Positions 9,061-19,821 of a stretch of DNA of 64,000 nucleotides are shown here, one piece after another (position 1 is the stretch's first letter; the number at the start of each line of letters is the position of its first letter). The notes under the pieces were generated by a model. It was given only the letters and a program-made list of their open reading frames with translations. It had not been told where the DNA came from and searched no databases. The stretch covers positions 291,196,256-291,260,255 of the forward strand of contig NC_085138.1 of NCBI RefSeq assembly GCF_035046485.1, in the 5' to 3' direction. The position numbers and the translations under genes were made by a program. The stretch comes from Aedes albopictus. Taxonomy: Eukaryota; Arthropoda; Insecta; Diptera; Culicidae.

Positions 9061-10770
9061 CAAAAGGTCATATTACTTATCAAAGTGAATCCTGACCCAA
9101 CGATACCTTACCTTCCCTACTAACAATCACTCTTTCCTGCAGCCTTTGGTGGAGACGTGCGGTAAACGCCAACTTTCACATAACAAAGGTTGCTATTAAC
9201 ATTTCTTCCTTCTTCCAACCTGACTGCAAGGACGTGGCCGGCGCCGTTATTGTACCATTAAAGAGAGCCTCTGAAGCGTGCACAGTGAGAATGTTGACCA
9301 CTCCCAGTCAATTATTCAGTTGATTCATTGTGCAACTATCATTGGTTCGGGTCAATCACGGAGTAGCAACCATAGATATGTGCAGTCAGTCTAAGCTAAG
9401 CTAAACTAAGCTAAAAAAAAATGCAAATATATTAGTTTTTTCACTTTTTCATGGTCTCGGGGACCATAGGGGTACCTTGATTTTATATTTTTGTCAGAAA
9501 GTTCTGGAAATTTGGCGTAACACATCAAAAAATCAGAGATTTATATCTTCTAGTTTTTGAGATATGATTTTTTGAATATCGACTATCGAGAGTCATATAT
9601 TTTAATACTAGCTGCTCTTAAATTGCCTGATACATTTTGTAAATATTCATAAAGCAATGCCTTGTATTGCATGTTTGAGTGATTCCTGATTTTCTTGGTA
9701 TCCATACATGTATAAGGGCTCAAAATATAATCAAACTAAAACAATGTTTTGTATGGAAAAATTAAGCCTTTTATTTTCAAAAAATCATATCTCAAAAACA
9801 AAAAAATATACATCTCTGATTTTTTGATATGTTACGCCAAATTTCCTGAATTTTTTGATAAAAATATAAAACCTGGGTACATTTTTGGTTCCGAGAACTT
9901 GAAAACGTAAAAAAAAACTAATATATTTGCATATTTGGCCCATTTGACGTATTTCTCCTGAAAACTTGAGTTCAATAGCTTTCAAAGAGAAAAAAAGTTT
10001 AATCGGTTAACTGGTTCAATAGTTATGATTTTTATGTTTTTTTTAGAAAATTCACCACCCTATCTGACAATTGGTCACCCTAATGACGAAACAAAAAAAT
10101 ACGAGTCTAATTATTTTCGAAGAACTACGAACCCACCAGGTTTCACGACAATCGGAGTTGCACTATATCGTTTTCTATGGAATGGCTGTATAATATACAG
10201 TGGATATATTTATGAGTTCGAAGTCCACTTATTCGAAGTCCCAATCTTGGCAAGATAAAGTTTGCCGAGACAACTAGTTTTTATATAAGTATGCGCCACC
10301 CTACTAGAGTGATCACCCTTATTTCATAATGGTGAGGTAAAAGGTCAAAAAATAAAAATGAACTTTCCCAAAAAAAAACTTACATATAAACACAATGCAC
10401 ACTGGGCCAGGAACAGAAATTAGATAGGTGCATTCACTTCTAGTATATTTTATACTTTTATTTTCTTCGTTTTAACATAAAATCAGAAACAATGTCAACA
10501 GCTGAACTGAACTGAAATATTTATCACATAAATGTTGACAAATTATCCATTCACGGTTTTTGTGGGTTGTCACTATAGCAAATTAAAGGTAAATTATTTT
10601 AATTCACTTATATATTTATTATATTAAGTATAATTAAAGTAAACAGCACTAGCATCCCACATGCAGGTTTTTGATGAAGTAGGTTGTATCTTATATGAGA
10701 ATTGAAATCAATTGCCCCGATAGTGAAATGTATCAAAAGATGCTCATGAAATCTCTAAACAAACGCATTA

Positions 10771-11035
10771 CCACAGACAAACAGACGTTACACCTTGAGC
10801 GATTTTCATTGAAATCCATCGCCCAGTTCACACTACCATCACCTGGTGGAAAAGTTGCACGAATCATTGTGTTGTGCAATATCGTCGACAGAAGGCACTA
10901 GTGTAAAACGTCAAACGCTTAGAAAAACGATGCGCGCGCCTCTGGTTGTGAAAGCCACAACCATGAAAATTTAAAATGATCGTTAAAAGCGTGGTCGATG
11001 GAAGTTTCAAAAGTGTTACGTCTGTTTGTCTGTGG
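10771..11035. mobile_element. MITE, CCACAGACAAACAGACG family, copy 1
   Basis: 265 bp with terminal inverted repeats CCACAGACAAACAGACGTTA / complement of TAACAC..CTGTGG, flanked by CATTA at 10766-10770 and 11036-11040. A diverged copy of the whole element in the opposite order lies at 45547-45805. Confidence 0.75.
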
Positions 11036-11070
11036 CATTACGCTTGATATAATAATTAGAGTGTAAAGTT

Positions 11071-11283
11071 GGGACTCATATAAGACGCTGCCATCCATTT
11101 CACGCCAACCACAATATCTCAGCTAACTTGTATCCGACTCAGTTTATTTTTTGAGTTCGATTATGCTCAAACTAGACTCCTCTTTCGACTTGTCAACTAC
11201 TGAAAATAAACTTATTTGGATGCACGACAACCTGGAATTTGCGGTGGGCGTAAATTGAGTGGCATCGTCTTGTAGGAGTCCCA
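11071..11283. mobile_element. MITE, AGACGCTGCCA family, copy 1
   Basis: Terminal inverted repeats GGGACTCATATAAGACGCTG / complement GGGACTCCTACAAGACGATG; internal ends CACGCC and GGGCGT are also inverted. A second copy with the same termini is at 20822-21020. Confidence 0.75.
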
Positions 11284-11940
11284 CCTGTTTAAAAAGATTC
11301 AAGAAGTGAAATTACTCACCTACGGAATGTACGTTTCATTCAGGCAAAATCAGGTGCAGATTACGCTATATCGCTCATATAGGTACACTAAAACAGGAAT
11401 TTCTACTAGTTATACCTAGATCATAGGTTCCCAAACTTTCAGGTCGCGCGACCCACAGTTTGGGAAACCATGACCTAGATAAATGTATGTATTATTCCGC
11501 AAAACGCATGATTGTTGCAAGTGTGAAATACAATTTCAAATGTACGATCTTGTTCGACTACTACGATTATTGTTTTCTGTTGTCATAGCAACATGTAGGG
11601 TGATAAACAAGAGAATGACATAAAAGCGCAAATTTAAGTTGTTCGTTTATGATATTCAATGTAACTCTGTTATTTCAAGAGCTAGAGTTTTGGTGTCTTC
11701 GACAACTTTTCATATTTTTGCCTGTTCTACAACTTTGCCGAAAACGCCAAAGCTCTAGGATGTTAAATAAAGAAGTTAGCATCGCAGAGCCACCCATGCG
11801 GCGGTTTTACGAACTAATTTCCAAGCGCAATTTGAGGCGCAAATAAGACCCAACAACTTTGCCGAAGACATCAACTTGATAGGACGTATCCCCAATGTGT
11901 TAGAGTTTTTGTTTTGCTAATTTCTGTTCCTGGCCCAGTG

Positions 11941-12180
11941 TGCAATGGTTTGACATTTCCAGGAATGACTCATTTTCCAGAATCCCGTTTTCCGGAACCC
12001 CATTTAAATAAAGCATTTTCCGGAAATCTGTTATTGTTGAATTTTTCCCAGATTCAAAAAAATTTAACATTTCTTAATCGATGTACAATATTTGGCTCAT
12101 TTTTGTTTAGAATGGTGTTCATTGAATATTTTATTCCAGCGATATTTTTCAATCTTCGAAAAAACATAAAAAAAACGCTG
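11941..12180. repeat. TTTTCCGGAA-type degenerate repeat and AT-rich DNA
   Basis: Blocks such as CATTTTCCAGAATCCCGTTT and TTTTCCGGAA recur here; the complementary type (CCGGGAAATG) is at 13150-13290. No gene seen. Confidence 0.4.
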
Positions 12181-12184
12181 GCAG

Positions 12185-12870
12185 TTATGATAATGACAGA
12201 TTTACGTATCACTACGGCTTGGATGAGCAGCCATTATTCAAGGCTGGCTCAATTCTGGCAGCTATGATTCTAAAAGTAGTAGTAACTGGACACTGCCCGA
12301 GCAGGTATCACTTGAAAAATATCGGTCAGATTCAGAGTGATATCTGTCGTTTCTGTAATACGGAACGTGAAACCTCGGAACATCTTCTTTGGGAGCATCC
12401 ATTTAGTACGTCACGCCAAATTTGGGAATTTTCAACCCCCGCTCTCCTCTTCGTACGGGTTTTACGTATACCTTATGCATTGCTTGTCACATTTTTCAGA
12501 ACCCCACCTCCCCCCTTTGAGCGTGACGTACTTAATGGATGCCCCCTTTGCAGTTGTGGTGCTTTATACACGCGCAGCAAAGATTTCTAAATACTGGTTG
12601 CTTGCAACCCAGTGAGATCTGGTCTGCAGAACTTGGGAAGGTCTTGGAGTTTATCAATTTCATTGCACCTGACTGGGAGACGACGCGTCGTGACAGTAGC
12701 TGATTACTTGACACATGGTAATTAGCAGGCTTAGATGTGAATATCAAAACGGGACATGCCACAAAAGTTCATCTTATTGGACGCAGTGGCTTAATTTCCA
12801 CAGCAGGGGAGGAAAAACAAAGTTGCTCAACTGCCAATAAACTTAATAAATGGTCCTAAAGACACAACCT
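12185..12870 (+). pseudogene. LINE fragment C, C-terminal end of ORF2 and 3' UTR
   Basis: The plus-strand frame from 12219 reads GSILAAMILKVVVTGHCPSR, YHLKNIGQIQSDICRFCNTE and RETSEHLLWE. This is the end of a LINE RNase-H region followed by the C-x2-C...H...C cysteine motif. A MITE (12396-12541) cuts it there. After the MITE the recognisable tail continues near 12600-12700: EIWSAELGKVLEFINFIAP and a terminal RRDSS, stop. Frameshifts are present. The upstream reverse transcriptase is absent. Confidence 0.7.
12396..12541. mobile_element. 146-bp MITE with GTACGTCACGC termini
   Basis: Terminal inverted repeats CATCCATTTAGTACGTCACG and GCGTGACGTACTTAATGGAT. It is inserted in the cysteine-motif codons of LINE fragment C. 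No clear target duplication. Confidence 0.75.
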
Positions 12871-13149
12871 TCGACCAAAAGAAGAACAAAAAAAATCTAA
12901 TGGAAGAGCTGTAATTTGGTCACCAGTCTAAAATGTCCATTTGGCTCAATTATGCCAGCTATACTATGCTAATTGAACTGAACTGAGAATCTTTGTTCTA
13001 TAGTCCTAATTCTATAATCTTGAAATAATATTGGTTTTCGGACTTCATTTATTTGAAATAGATCTGATCAAATCAATCGAAATAAGAATCAAAATATCAG
13101 ATCATGTTTAAAGGCACCAAAACACCTTCTGAGATCCCAGGTTTTTCTA

Positions 13150-13290
13150 GAATTGCCTTTCAGGGAAATGGATCATCCCGGGAAATGGGACATTCCGGAA
13201 AATAGTTTTCCTGGAAATATGATAGTTCGGAAAATTTCTCTCCGGGAAATGGGGTAACCGGGAAATGATTTCCGGGAGATAGTATAGAAC
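13150..13290 (+). repeat. CCGGGAAATG degenerate minisatellite
   Basis: The decamer-like unit (CCGGGAAATG, TCCGGAAAAT, CTGGAAATAT) recurs about nine times with small changes over 140 bp. The opposite-strand version is near 11960-12020. Confidence 0.6.
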
Positions 13291-13529
13291 CGTAAAAAAT
13301 ACCGTGAATTTGGGGAAACCGTGAAAGCGTAACGTAATTTATGAATGTTCCCTTATCAACATATTTGATTTTGAGTTATAAAATTGTGCACATTGATAAT
13401 GGTTAGCTAGTCTAATGTGCCATTCATAAAGTCCTCTGAGTAATTTCGTGTTCCGGTCAATCACGGAGTAGCAAGCAACTACGAATTGTACGGTTATTGA
13501 GGGGAGCTTATACTCTAGCATGGGACACA

Positions 13530-14080
13530 AAAAGACGTTTCTCTCCTGTACACTTTTTGTGCTCTATCTTGACCCCATATCAACTGTGCAAAATTTCAGC
13601 TCGATCGGAGAAACTATATTTTAGCGCCAGCCCTTTTAAGTTTTCATACGATTTACTATGGGGAAAATCACTTTTTCAAAGAAAAATCACCACAGGTTGC
13701 CCAAAGCGGTCTAAGGCATGTGGAAAAAGTTATTAACTGAAAATTGAATAGCATGGTAACGCTATTTAACATATAAGGAATAACAATAAATAATGACATC
13801 TCGCCATTTTATCGATCGTACAAGGCTTAATAACTTTTTCCACGAACTTCGCATCGCTTTCCGATCTTCGGAAGTCTGATTTCTCATGAAGTTTACTACA
13901 GAAATCTATATCGACTTAGTTTTAGGGATCAAGGATTGACCTAAAGCGATTTTTCTTAGAAGAAGTAAATTTTCTCCATAGTAAATAGTAAGAAAACCTA
14001 AGAATGGCGGGCGCTAAAATATAGTTTTTCCGATCGATCTGAAATTTGACATGGGACCAAAATGAAAATGAAACTTAATA
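13530..14080. repeat. Imperfect long inverted repeat
   Basis: Left arm about 13585-13735 (AAATTTCAGCTCGATCGGAGAA.., TATTTTAGCGCC.., GGAAAAAGTTATTAA) pairs with the right arm about 13820-14055 (TTAATAACTTTTTCC.., GGCGCTAAAATATA, TTTTTCCGATCGATCTGAAA). Spacer about 85 bp. No coding sequence. Confidence 0.65.
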
Positions 14081-14440
14081 ATGTATACAAGAGCTGGAGT
14101 TTCTTCATTTTTTGTATTTTCCCATATAAACCATGTCCCAGGCTATTGTACATATGTTATATAGGGCGTTTACTAAAGATTGCAGTTCTGGATCGTTGCA
14201 ACATAAAATTGCAATAAAGCCTATCAAACTTTGGCTGGGTAGTAAAATATTATCACTGTTGAAACAGTGGCTAATGCATTATAAGCTGACAGCAACAGTA
14301 CAATCTAAATTAAGTATCAAGCAAAATAAACATTTCACTGACTAGTTAGTGCAATTGACCTTACTGAATGAAGCCATTCATGCTGTAACCGGTTTTGATA
14401 TCTTTTCGGGTTCGTTGCAACGTCGAGAAGCACCTTTTTT

Positions 14441-14501
14441 AAATTATATATAAATGTGCCTTGCGTTCGAACCGTTCAGTGCATCCCGAAAGTCAGCGGA
14501 A
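14441..14501 (+). promoter_or_regulatory. Core promoter of the Kazal gene
   Basis: TATATATAAA at 14445-14454 and the arthropod initiator TCAGT at 14476-14480 are 31 bp apart, the normal spacing. The start codon follows 21 bp later. Confidence 0.65.
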
Positions 14502-15422
14502 ATGAACAGCTACTCAGTTTTCCTTCTGTTAGTTATAACGCTTGCCGCGGTGACCCTTCAACTATCCAGCGCCGAAGGTAACTGTCCGATGCCGTGCCCA
14601 CACATAATGGATCCCGTTTGCTCAACTGATGGTGCGCAAATAAGGCGATTTTCTAACCGATGCCTTATGCAGGCATACAACGAGTGCGAAAGCGAAAACG
14701 GTAAAAGTAAGTGTCAATTTTCTGTTAACGGCTACATCACAGAAAAGCAGACGGAACACTTAGAACAAATTACATTAAGAAACATCGTTGCAAAAACGAA
14801 ACCGCCCAATGCTAATCATGCCGTGTTTGGCCGAGCCATCACTAGGTGGCGGTCGTGAACAAATGTTAAACAGGAGCAAATTCGATGCCAGCGCCGCGAG
14901 TGGCAAATCGACCACCTATCGAATATTTGTATCAACCGTTAAAAAGGTGAACGATGGGAACTGAGGGGAGTGTAGCGTCTGCTTCTCTGTGAGTGTATGT
15001 TAGACTGATTTTGTTTTGATCATAAGGTTTTGAAAATTTACTAAACGTGAAAAGATTTTAAAGCTCGTTCCATTTAAAAACGAAAACATTGAATGAATTA
15101 TTTGTTTGGCGAGTCTATTTGCTGTTGTGAACAAATGCTTTCATATCGGTATAGAGCATCAAGACCGAAGAACTTGACTTTAAACTAAGACTAATAACAA
15201 AAATGCATGCAAGATTGGAGCTTGATATTTCAACACCTGTTTCAGTGTTGTACATTTAAGATAATGGTGTATATGAGATTTTCAAAACAAATGATTGAAA
15301 TGCTATTGATATGCTCAGAGCATTCTAATATATTTCTATTAACATGTTCAATTTATTTGTTCACAGCTTATCAGGAAGTCGATGCAGCTCACTGCGGCGA
15401 CGACGATGATAATTGGATTTAA
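14502..15422 (+). CDS. Secreted single-domain Kazal-type protease inhibitor, two exons
   Basis: Exon 1 (14502-14706) encodes a signal peptide MNSYSVFLLLVITLAAVTLQ (cleavage probably after SSA) and most of a Kazal domain: NCPMPCPHIMDPVCSTDG, then FSNRCLMQAYNEC. Exon 2 (15367-15422) gives YQEVDAAHCGDDDDNWI, stop. The donor GTAAGT at 14707 and acceptor TTCACAG at 15366 are both phase 1; a second donor at 14701 also keeps the frame. The product is about 86 residues. It has the six cysteines of a Kazal fold with C2-x7-C3 and PVCSTDG (usually PVCGTDG); the C3-C4 loop is three residues longer than usual and has Phe for the common Tyr. The reactive-site residue lies just after C2. Such proteins inhibit serine proteases outside the cell; target and tissue are unknown. 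The tail is acidic (GDDDDNWI). The start is chosen because it directly precedes the hydrophobic signal and follows the initiator. Confidence 0.82.
14707..15366 (+). other. Intron of the Kazal gene
   Basis: 660 bp, GTAAGTGTCA...TTTGTTCACAG. The frame stays open into the intron up to 14858, so an unspliced message would give a 118-residue protein lacking the sixth cysteine. Confidence 0.7.
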
Positions 15423-15474
15423 TTGGAAATCCAATACGCAGTAGTTTCACACGAATTAAAAAAAAACCTTGTTT

Positions 15475-15495
15475 CTTAAAAAATAAAACAAATTT
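15475..15495 (+). terminator. Poly(A) signal region of the Kazal gene
   Basis: AATAAA at about 15481 lies 60 bp after the stop, in an A-rich stretch preceded by ATTAAA near 15455. Confidence 0.5.
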
Positions 15496-15585
15496 TTGAT
15501 TACCTTCCCTGATTTTATTGTTTTACTTAATTTATACTTGTTGTAGTGAAATAACGATAATTTTCATGGACTTCCAGGAATAGTT

Positions 15586-15849
15586 TTACATGTTGGGTCG
15601 ATTTACTCCACCTGTGCATATCAAACCTGAAACAAGTCTCTTTGATCCAGGGTGCTTATGCTCTCCAGATTCCAGACGGGAATCAGCCAAAGCTCCAAGC
15701 TGCTGGTCTTGAGCCGACGGCTGCTTCCGGGGTGGGCGCATAAGGCCTCTTTTCGATAACCTGGATCTCAGGGTCGTTGTGGTGGTCTTGGAGAGTTTGT
15801 TAGGGTTTGGTGTGGTGAAAAGGCGGACTATACAAAGCGGAAAAGACAA
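15586..15849 (-). other. Open frame of 87 codons, unrecognised
   Basis: It encodes a basic, Ser/Thr/Pro-rich peptide (SKTTTTTLRSRLSKRG) with no signal peptide and no motif I know. Base composition is more GC-rich than the neighbourhood. It may be a fragment of a repeat; a real gene is not supported. Confidence 0.15.
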
Positions 15850-15972
15850 CGGAAAACAAGATTTCTACAAGCAAAATTAATACTAACTGTGGTTCAGGGA
15901 GCCATGCAAATTTATTAATGAAGAAACTAGAAAAGCTTTGAGGTTATGTGTGGTGTGTGTATTGTAACGATT

Positions 15973-16163
15973 TTACATAAGGTTCATGTACGTACATAGT
16001 AGTTTTGGGACGAGCTCAACGGTACGTTGTGGCCGTTGCTGCTGCTGATGATCTGGTAGGCTGTTGATGCTGGAGTTCCGGATGTTTCGGATGATCTTAC
16101 GGTTATTCGGCTTCTTCTTCACTGCTTCAGCCACCTTCACAAACTCATCCTCATAAGAGGGGG
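15973..16163 (-). other. Possible C-terminal exon, about 60 codons
   Basis: Minus-strand frame reading SYEDEFVKVAEAVKKKPNNR, KIIRNIRNSSINSLPDHQQQ, then QRPQRTVELVPKLL and stop at 15973-15975. The composition (Lys-rich, short Gln run) is protein-like and there is no start codon, so it would be a 3' exon or a gene relic. Upstream on the same strand a dispersed repeat begins at about 16165. Confidence 0.25.
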
Positions 16164-16164
16164 G

Positions 16165-16320
16165 GGCTATTTTGATGCAGATGTGTCATTACATAAAAGA
16201 ATAATAGTATTTCTTAAAATAATGTCAGAGATTTGAAATTTCTAGAACTTGCAGAACATTTTCTTGAAATCATTGAAAAAAAATAGTCCGGTCTGACTTA
16301 ACGCCGAACAATTTGTGCAC
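16165..16320. repeat. Dispersed repeat, second copy at 41985-42240 in opposite orientation
   Basis: Blocks TTTTGATGCAGATGT, AGAACTTGCAG and GTCCGGTCTGACTTAACGCC are shared with the complementary strand at 41990-42150 (GGCGTTAAATCAGACCGGAC, AAGAACTTGGGA, ACATCTGCATCAAAA). Confidence 0.6.
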
Positions 16321-16779
16321 TTTCACTGGGTCGGGGTTCGAGAGAGCTGACACCATTGTTCATTGGTAAGGCACAGACTTTACGGAACGTTGCAGGGTAG
16401 TCCTAATGCGAGGATTCCCTTTCTTCCTACCACTTCCGACCGTTTCACACACTGCAGTTCAAAGTCACCACACTCGCTCGAACTTTTAGTACGTTTGGTG
16501 ATCTTTGGTAGCCTAACTCAGGTGTCTAATTAACCGACCGTTGTGGTGATGGCACTTATAGATCCGTACTATTAAGATTTAAATGTTTTATACTGTTTGT
16601 GACGTTTTAGCTGTTGAGATTTGTTAGGATTTTTTAAGTTTAATTTTTAATCACTAACACATGGAACTCAACCGGTTTATTATATTGCAGACAAAACCGA
16701 TCCGTCGCGTTCATCACTTCTCCAGACCAACACTTCAATGAGCCTCTCTCGAAATTCCGCCATGTCATTTATAGTCTAT

Positions 16780-17265
16780 CACCACCCGAATAAAAAATAC
16801 AATAGAAAAACCGAACGTTGTATTATAACAGTACTATTTAAAACCATATTTTTACAATAGACACTACTGTAAAAATAAAAAAATACAAAAACAATAAAAT
16901 GTAATGTAGACCACATACAGTAAATTGTAAATACGATTTTTACAATATACTATACGGGTTGTATAAAAAAATATTTTTCTCCATACATATTTTTTTTACA
17001 AAACCATACATTATATTGTAAATGAATTGTTATAAATACTGATACGTGGGTTTTAATAAACCGTACATTGTATGGTACACGTATGGTTTCAAACAATAAA
17101 ATGTACCGTTAATATATTGTTTTTAATTGCAATTTCACTACTGGTTATACATTTAATTAAATGGTTTTAGAATGGTTATCTTTTGTTATGTTGTATTGTT
17201 TTACATTACATAAACCATATAATGTTATATTATCTTGTCATTTTCATCCTGTTAATGGCATCTTA
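16780..17265. repeat. AT-rich region built of ACAAT/ATTGTA and ACCATA/TATGGT motifs
   Basis: Short motifs such as TACAATA, TTGTAAAT, ACCATA and TATGGT recur in both orientations over nearly 500 bp without a fixed period. A small outlier with the same motifs lies near 18770-18850. No gene seen. Confidence 0.45.
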
Positions 17266-17885
17266 GGCTTACTAGCATTATGAGAATGCGTTTTGGGAAT
17301 TCTCCAGAGCGGATAACCCTTCATATATTGGATCGCCCACGTCTAAGTCTGAGTCGTGGTCTGAGTAGTCTCTGATTGCATTAGCAGTTGAAGCTTAGGC
17401 TCCCATGCCCCACCAGCCAGATAACCGGGTTTCGCAAACTAAGCATTATTTGTGGCAACACTTTGAGCGGCATGATGGAACTATTATTAGACCACTAATG
17501 TAGTTGCATGAAGTGGGTGACGAGGTACATAAGTATCATTACAGCGTGGTTAACCGTTATTGCAATATTGAGGCTCCAGTTTGACCAAAGTTTGAAATAC
17601 ACGGGGAAATACATAACACCACATGAGAAAACTGTCAAGTTCGATTTAAGTATAAGTTAGGTTAAAAAGCGAACCCACAGACGAACCTATATTAGAATTT
17701 CTTTCAGTATTCAGTCCAGTCCATATGTTAAAGATGGCTCACGTCAAAGATAAAGTTCGTCAATCGTATTCCTCTCATCGCACTCTACATACCTAGCCCG
17801 CCATATCTCTTGGATCTGCAGTTCAACATTTTATTGACTTTAAATTGATGTTTCAACTTATTCATTTTTTCTTTCTTTTAGCTAG

Positions 17886-18566
17886 TATGACACTCTTTGA
17901 CCAATGCCAAATATTTGAACACTTTTGACAGTTAAATTTTGACCAAGGTGTACCTGGCAAACAAAAATATTTGTCACTCTCGAACAGTCTTGTTAGCGAT
18001 CACAGTCTTTGACACCTTTTCGTCGATATTCGGCTGCCTTTGTCTCTAACATTCGCAACACAAGCGGTCAAACTACTGTACGGAACAAAAATGTCGAATG
18101 AATGCGCTTGATCACGATTTCGTCTTCGGGAGATGGTTCGGTTTTTGTTATTCCTGTCTTTTCCATAACGAGAGCAGTATTGGATAAATGTATGTGTCGT
18201 AATCGATTTATCACACACGAATAAACTAATGTTATACCAATCTTAATCAAAATTGGCTGAAATCTTTCAAAAAGCTGGAATTAGACAAATGTCATTGTGT
18301 CAGACGACGATGATTTGATCCACTTTTTTGTTTATTGATCTTCGTTCTGCCACTCGTGTTGTGTGTAAGAGGTAGCGGTCGCGCTCGAATGAAACAAAGC
18401 AAGCTGACACCCGACCGCAGCAACGAAACGAAGGTAGTGAAAAGTTTCGAATGTTTACAAGCCTGCTCTCGAAAAACGAATAGGGACAAACAGAGCCAAA
18501 CAACCTGCCAAAATTTATCTGTCAAAAGTGGTCAAATATTTGGCGTCTGGACAAAGAGTGTAATAG
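17886..18566. mobile_element. TIR element of about 0.68 kb
   Basis: Inverted ends: left ACACTCTTTGACCAATGCCA then AATATTTGAACACTTTTGAC; the right end (18505-18563) is the imperfect complement (GTCAAAAGTGGTCAAATATT, GGCGTCTGGACAAAGAGTGT). Inner parts (TGTTTG.CTCTCGA) also match in inverse. The frames inside (up to 101 codons) show no transposase. Confidence 0.6.
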
Positions 18567-18569
18567 CAC

Positions 18570-19780
18570 CCTTTCCTTTGCATCAAAAAAGTCACAAACA
18601 TCAACAAAACAAAGCACCGAAAAAATATAAAACTGAATAAATAATTGAAAATGCACGGAAAAATAATGTTTCGGAAAAGTGAATGGTTCAAACGTAAGAA
18701 AAACAGTATAATAAATTGTTACATAAAAATCGAATGTAAATGTATAGTAGCTACGATGTGCGAAGTTTTTAGCGAACCATTTCATTACAATATACATTAT
18801 AGTAGCTGGTACACTGTATGGTGCAGGAATGGTTTTCATCAAACACCCTATGGTTAGTTTTTATACGGGCAGGTAGAGGGGGGGGGGGGGATGAGGTGTT
18901 AGGTGTTAGGTGAAAGTTGAGGTGAAAGGCGGTTCTTCATCCGCCCTCGGACCCTCACTTATTCAACCCTTGACCTTGGTGACAGTTCTGAAGATGATGA
19001 AGGAAAATGATTACAGCCGCTTACACTCAAAACAAATTACAATCATTCTAATAAGGTGTCATGAGATTTAATTAATTTATAATTCCGATTGAGGCTACAT
19101 GCGAAGCCTTGACAAATCTAACGGACACTTGTTTTCTTTTTTTGTAAATAAATAAGGCTGATACAAATTTTATTTTGACTTTTTGTCTACCCCCCCCCCC
19201 CCCTTCAAAATTTTTTGGCTGGATTTTGCATTTTGAGGGGGCAGATAAAAAAATATTTATCAAAATTTCGGGTCTTGCTAAAAATTCTTTAACAAATCCG
19301 ATGAGTTTTTAATATTTTTCAAATAAAATGCTTTATTATTTTTATCCCCCCCCCCCTCGATCAGTCAAACAGTGGTGGGACAAAAAGTGAAATAAATATT
19401 TGTAACGGCCTAATCTGGTAATGGGTAACTCTCGCTGAGACCGTCCCACTATTTACACCATGTCTTCAAAAATGTTTAAAGTGGTGATTTTCTGAAAGTC
19501 CTCCTCAAAAAAGTAAGAAAAATGCATTTTGTTAATCAATTTGATGGACCCCCCGTTAGTTAGAGCCACAACCAGTTTTGCGGACCCCTCGATTTTGATC
19601 AATAGTTGGCTCATTTAAACCGTTGTAACTCAAAAGTTTCTCCAAAAACCACCTAATAACAAAATGTTGTTGAAAAGAGGAAAGATAGAGCTACTAATTA
19701 CAATTATAAAAAGGTGGTTCGGCCATATTGATTTTGGCCGCCATCTTGGATTTTTATACCAAAACTGTTTTTACACCATG
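18570..19780. other. No gene recognised; homopolymer G and C runs
   Basis: G run at about 18878-18890 and C runs at about 19190-19203 and 19347-19356 stand in AT-rich sequence. The part 19400-19760 (e.g. GATTTTGGCCGCCATCTTGG) has the look of dispersed repeat, but I could not define its ends. Confidence 0.4.
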
Positions 19781-19821
19781 TTGGCAACCACCGATTTTCA
19801 AAATGTTTGCGTCAATCGAAA

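Larger units (their letters stand above)
7973..9412 (+). mobile_element. Non-autonomous retroelement with internal tandem repeats
   Basis: A 1440-bp insert flanked by a 22-23-bp direct duplication (A-run plus ATGCAAATATATTAG) at 7950-7972 and 9413-9435, typical of target-primed reverse transcription. It opens with 122-bp tandem units, has a central 102-bp tandem array, then a 3' region with GGACGTGGCCGGCGCCGTTA (a block found in mosquito LINE 3' ends), and ends in TAAGC repeats (CTAAGCTAAGCTAAACTAAG) plus poly(A). No reverse-transcriptase frame is present, so it depends on another element. The clade of the partner is unknown. Confidence 0.75.
7848..9998. repeat. Long inverted repeat (fold-back element), split by an insertion
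   Basis: The left arm is 7848-7972 plus about 9436-9565; the right arm is about 9775-9998 on the other strand. Shared blocks include TATTGAA.TC..GTTTTCAGG, ATGGGCCAAAT, TGCAAATATATTAG, TTTTATATTTTT, GGCGTAACA.ATCAAAAAATC and AAAAATCATATCTCAAAAAC. The two halves of the left arm are contiguous once the 1.44-kb insertion is removed, so the palindrome is older than the insertion. No coding sequence. Confidence 0.75.
10400..11940. mobile_element. 1.54-kb TIR element with TGCA target duplication
   Basis: Terminal inverted repeats CACTGGGCCAGGAACAGAAA (TTAG follows) at both ends, flanked by TGCA at 10396-10399 and 11941-11944. No transposase frame; instead it contains two smaller MITEs (10771-11035 and 11071-11283). 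CAC termini with a 4-bp duplication are compatible with a Chapaev-like mobiliser, but this is only a suggestion. Confidence 0.75.

Noticed and set aside
19190..19203. C and G runs as functional quadruplex sites
   Set aside because: Single homopolymer runs, not four spaced G tracts; more likely replication slippage, and length may be an assembly guess.
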